Source: Penaeus vannamei
Taxonomy: Eukaryota > Arthropoda > Malacostraca > Decapoda > Penaeidae
DNA length: 11,303 nucleotides
Direction of reading: 5' to 3'
Assembly (NCBI RefSeq): GCF_042767895.1
Contig: NC_091582.1
Location: 25,181,897 to 25,193,199, forward strand
Shown here piece after piece: positions 8,398 to 11,303 of this stretch (the first letter of the stretch is position 1; every line of letters starts with the position of its first letter). The notes under the pieces were generated by a model that was not told where the DNA came from, searched no databases, and worked only from the letters and a program-made list of their open reading frames with translations. Made by a program: the position numbers and the translations under genes.

Positions 8398-8439
8398 GAC
8401 GGTTTTGGCAACACTGCAAATTGCAACATTGCCATCGTC
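8398..8439 (-). repeat. Compact inverted repeat with only A/C mismatches
   Basis: On the plus strand TGGCAA (8406-8411) pairs with TTGCCA (8429-8434), and TGCAA (8415-8419) pairs with TTGCA (8421-8425), with A8420 at the centre. The three intervening positions on each side oppose as C/A, A/C and C/A. On the minus strand these become T/G, G/T and T/G, so a minus-strand RNA would pair all 14 positions using three G-U wobbles. GACG (8398-8401) and CGTC (8436-8439) extend the stem past a small asymmetric loop. It lies in unique sequence. Function unknown. Confidence 0.55.
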
Positions 8440-8489
8440 CGGGTTGTGTTTCTCTCCGTTACCAATACTGCCTGGACTGCTTCTGTGAC

Positions 8490-8490
<1 letters not shown>

Positions 8491-8530
<40 letters not shown>

Positions 8531-8668
8531 ATACGTATATGTGTGTGCGTCGGGGGAGGGGAGAGAGGGGGAAGAGGGTTGTGTGTGTGTGCGTGTGTGT
8601 GTGTGGTTATGTATGTATGTGTCTGTGTTGTATATGTGTTTATATCATGTGCATATATCTGCTTACGA
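8491..8668. repeat. Two (TG)n arrays with a G-rich middle
   Basis: A pure TG array at 8491-8528 and a second, interrupted one at about 8579-8604 flank a G-rich purine segment near 8550-8577. The end decays into TATG and TGTT words. Cys/Val frames are artefacts. Confidence 0.9.
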
Positions 8669-8682
8669 TATTTGTAAATAGT

Positions 8683-8745
8683 AATAATTTTGATAATAAT
8701 GATAATGATGATAATAATAATGATAATAATAGTAATAAAATCAAC
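8683..8745. repeat. (AAT/GAT)n microsatellite
   Basis: TAATAATTTTGATAATAATG and related GATAATAAT words run for about 60 bp. The same kind of run occurs at 8161-8196. Confidence 0.85.
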
Positions 8746-8911
8746 AACAAAGAAATAAACCAACATCCTTCATTCATAATATCCCCCCCCCCCCCAACCT
8801 CACCCCCTCACCCCACCCACCTTTTTTTCTTGTCTCCCACAATTACGTGTATAATATAGAACTTCCCTGTTCCAGACGCACGGAGAAGATTTGCATATTA
8901 ATAAATGCACA

Positions 8912-8913
<2 letters not shown>
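8746..8913. other. Unique gap with a poly-C run
   Basis: Contains a run of about 13 C near 8784-8796, then C-rich CACCCC words to 8820, a T run, and about 80 bp of ordinary sequence. A POU-octamer word ATTTGCAT lies at 8889-8896, which is expected by chance roughly once in a few windows of this size. No gene is seen. Confidence 0.5.
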
Positions 8914-9002
<89 letters not shown>

Positions 9003-9167
9003 CTCTGTCTGTCTCTTCTGTCTGCTTCTGTCTGTCTGTCTCTCTTCTTCTTCTTCTTCTTTTCTTCTTTTCTCTGCTTCTCTCTCTCTCTCTCTCTTCT
9101 CTCTCTTTCTTTTTCTGTTTCTCTCTTCTTTCTCTTCTTTTTTTCTTTCTTTTTTTTTTTTTTTTGT
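8914..9167. repeat. (TC)n, (TCTG)n, (TTC)n and poly-T tract
   Basis: The plus strand is pyrimidine-rich: TC arrays at 8916-8998, TCTG words near 9005-9041, TTC triplets near 9044-9070, more TC, then a T run at about 9150-9165. Plus frames here encode Ser/Leu/Phe runs and minus frames encode Arg/Glu/Lys. Confidence 0.95.
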
Positions 9168-9256
9168 CTCGGCCGGTGGAAAATTGGTCGTTCAATTTCC
9201 GAGCTCTTCAATCACCATCTCAAGTCGGGCATGAGAAATAGGGAGAAAGGAAATAG
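9168..9256. other. Unique spacer between opposed TC and GA blocks
   Basis: About 90 bp of ordinary sequence with no gene or RNA recognised. Its position matters because it would be the loop if the flanking complementary blocks paired. Confidence 0.5.
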
Positions 9257-9832
<576 letters not shown>

Positions 9833-9899
9833 AGGTAATAACAGCAATGATAATACCAACAATACTTCTAACTTTAGCTATTTGATTAGATCTATGTCT
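9833..9899. other. Short unique gap
   Basis: AT-rich, non-repetitive sequence between the GA block and the next C-rich tract. Nothing is recognised. Confidence 0.5.
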
Positions 9900-10148
9900 A
9901 TCTCCATCCCCTCCCCCCTTCCATCCCCTCCCCCTCCATCTCCTCCATCCCCCTTCCCCTCCTCCATCCCCCTCCCCCCTTCCATCCCCTTCCACCCCCT
10001 CCATCCCCTTTCCCCCACTTTCCCCTCGCCCTTTCCCCTTCCTTCTCCCTCCCCATCCCCCTCCCACCTCTACCCCTCCATCCCCCTCCCTCTCCCATCC
10101 TACCCCCTCCATCCCCCTCTCTCTACCCCCACCCCCCCTCCCTCTCTT
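9900..10148. repeat. C-rich (CTCCATCCCC)n-type tract
   Basis: CCATCCCC and CTCCCC words recur at short irregular intervals, giving a decayed minisatellite similar in composition to the array at the start of the window, but without its regular 25 bp step. Pro/Ser frames are artefacts. Confidence 0.85.
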
Positions 10149-10324
10149 ATATCATCCAGGTGATAACAAATGCTACCCGACAGAGACGATATGAAAGGGA
10201 AAGTTACAAAGAAGCCTAAAGAAGGAATTCGTTACTTAAACCGTTTTCTTAAAATGGGACGTCGAGAATTTTGTTTAATTTCGTTTCAATGTTATTTTTG
10301 TGGTCTACGGTGTGTCGAGGTCGG
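10149..10324. other. Unique interval with a small dyad
   Basis: TATCATC at 10150-10156 and GGTGATA at 10159-10165 form a 7-position dyad with one T/G mismatch and a 2-base centre. CAGGTGATA also resembles a splice donor. The rest is ordinary AT-leaning sequence that holds the start of the frame listed separately. Confidence 0.45.
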
Positions 10325-10397
10325 GTTGTTTGTGTGTGGAAGGAGGGGTTATCTGTGTTTGTTTGTTTGTATGAGTGTTTGTGTGTGTGTGGAGTAA
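10170..10397 (+). CDS. Small hypothetical open frame running into a TG repeat, doubtful
   Basis: A 75-codon frame begins with ATG. Residues 1 to about 52 have ordinary mixed composition, basic at first (MLPDRDDMKGKVTKKPKEG) and then Cys-bearing. From about residue 53 it runs into TG/TTTG-repeat sequence and becomes Cys/Val/Phe/Leu-rich before a TAA. No family is recognised and no promoter or splice support is seen. The repeat-encoded end argues against a complete gene. It could be chance or part of an exon. Confidence 0.1.
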   Translation: MLPDRDDMKGKVTKKPKEGIRYLNRFLKMGRREFCLISFQCYFCGLRCVEVGLFVCGRRGYLCLFVCMSVCVCVE

Positions 10398-10520
10398 GGA
10401 GGAGTTATGTGTGTTTGTTTGTTTGTTTGTTTGTGCTAGTGTTTGTGTACCCGTGTGTGTGTGTTTGTGTTTTACATACATATGTTTGTGTATGTGTGTT
10501 TGCTAGTTTGTGTGTGTATG
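10325..10520. repeat. TG/TTTG-rich array with a ~53 bp duplicated segment
   Basis: TGTGTGTGGA followed by an AGGAGG-containing stretch and GTTAT occurs at 10331-10352 and 10384-10407, then TTTG repeats follow each copy. A third, weaker copy (TGTGTGTGGAAGAAGGTGC) lies near 10609-10630. Remaining sequence is TG with TTTG and TATG variants. Confidence 0.75.
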
Positions 10521-10660
10521 TGTTTGTGTGTGGCGAGAGATGGTCATGTAACCGTATGTACACATGGAAGGTGTGGGTCATATGCACATATGTTCGTATA
10601 TGCATGTGTGTGTGTGGAAGAAGGTGCTATGTATAAGTATATATGAACAAAAATTCGTAA
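10521..10660. other. Mixed gap between TG arrays
   Basis: Sequence with CATATG words (near 10578 and 10588), TATA-like runs and the third copy of the TGTGGA-type segment. No gene is seen. Confidence 0.45.
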
Positions 10661-10680
10661 CTGTGTGTATGTGTGTGTGT

Positions 10681-10717
<37 letters not shown>

Positions 10718-10737
10718 TGTGTATGTATGTGTGTGTT

Positions 10738-10768
<31 letters not shown>

Positions 10769-10812
10769 GTGTGTTTGTGTGTGTGCGTGTGTATGTGTGT
10801 GTGTGTAAGTGT
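10661..10812. repeat. (TG)n array with 38 bp internal duplication
   Basis: TG repeats with TCTG, TATG and TTTG variants. GTATGTATGTGTGTGTTTGT begins at 10721 and again at 10759. Cys/Val and Thr/His frames are artefacts. Confidence 0.9.
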
Positions 10813-11100
10813 GGGTACGTATACATGTGTGCGCGTATGTTTGTAAACGTGTGCAATAAGATTCATTATCGTCTTGAAGGCATGTTCTTAAGCAATTCAT
10901 AACTTCGAAACTTGCCTTCTCCTTCATCTTTCTGTTCTCCTAAACCCTTAGCAGCTTTTGTTTATGCCTCTTATTTATCACCTCGTCTTTATTTATTTCA
11001 TTTTCATTATTACACCTTTAACTATGCATCCCCCTCGATACCCCCCCCCCCGATTATCCCTCCATCTTTACTCCTATTTCCTTTCATCAATGTTCTTTGT
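10813..11100. other. Unique T-rich interval with a poly-C run
   Basis: Non-repetitive apart from a run of 12 C near 11040-11051 and (TTTA)-like words near 10988-11005. The plus frame at 10958-11140 is Leu/Phe/Tyr-rich and has no recognisable feature. I see no gene. Confidence 0.5.
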
Positions 11101-11303
11101 TTTATCTTCTTTTATCTATCTTCTGTATTCTGTCTTTTAACTTCTATCTTCTATCCTCAATTTGCTATCTTTTATCTTCTATCTTTAATTTTCTATCGTT
11201 TATCTTTTATTTTCTATAAACTATCTTCCATTTTCTGTCTTCTATCTTTGTCTTCCTCTGTTTTTTTTTTTCTCTTGTCTCCTTCTCCCCTTACTCCACT
11301 TCC
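11101..11303. repeat. Degenerate TCTTTTATC/TCTATCTT minisatellite
   Basis: TATC words recur at 7-14 bp steps between 11103 and 11245 (for example at 11103, 11113, 11166, 11173, 11180, 11194, 11201, 11222, 11242) in a T-rich background. A T run and TC-rich sequence follow to the window end. The period is not constant, so this is an old or degenerate array. Confidence 0.65.

Noticed and set aside
8889..8896. POU octamer ATTTGCAT
   Set aside because: An 8-mer on either strand is expected by chance about once in three windows of this size. There is no supporting context.

Overview
The window reads as intergenic or intronic DNA from an animal nuclear genome that is extremely rich in simple repeats. 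The best guess is a decapod crustacean, most likely a penaeid shrimp. Three things point there. First, by my own interval list roughly two thirds of the window is microsatellite, minisatellite or purine/pyrimidine tract. Second, there are long compound (TATC)n-(TA)n-(TG)n arrays. Third, a short non-simple module at 5139-5232, centred on AACCGGTT, follows such an array and resembles a dispersed repeat I recall from shrimp sequences. That taxonomic call rests on memory and repeat style, not on a gene.

Layout: a C-rich minisatellite with two alternating ~25 bp monomers (199-567); a short unique stretch with a nested G-rich/C-rich hairpin (568-897); two purine-rich blocks (898-1455, 1563-2117), the second built on a ~91 bp motif; a unique island with scattered ACGACC motifs (2118-2370); a 1.2 kb pyrimidine block (2371-3595); a unique island (3596-3842); a 27 bp minisatellite (3925-4108); a block of TA tracts enclosing an alternating two-monomer C-rich array (4361-4964); a compound microsatellite plus conserved module (5009-5232); a 950 bp TCCC-type block (5233-6185); a CpG-rich, partly unique segment (6186-6840); a CTGTTCTGCTATG-type tandem array (6841-7310); short GACA, CA, GA and TC arrays (7350-7930); an AT-rich unique island (7931-8490); TG and GAT/AAT arrays (8491-8745); opposed TC and GA blocks (8914-9832); C-rich, TG-rich and TCTTTTATC-type arrays with small unique gaps to the end.

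I find no gene I can defend. Nearly all long open frames lie inside repeats, often open in several frames at once and encoding only Pro/Ser/Leu, Arg/Glu/Gly, Tyr/Ile or Cys/Val runs. They are open because the repeats lack stop codons. Three short frames in non-repetitive DNA have mixed composition (minus strand 7936-8043, plus strand 8163-8372, plus strand 10170-10397); they are listed with low confidence. No rRNA, convincing tRNA, CRISPR array or recognisable transposase or reverse transcriptase was seen.

There is no evidence for genes working together. The interest lies in repeat architecture: alternating two-monomer arrays, strand switches between purine-rich and pyrimidine-rich domains, and small structured islands.
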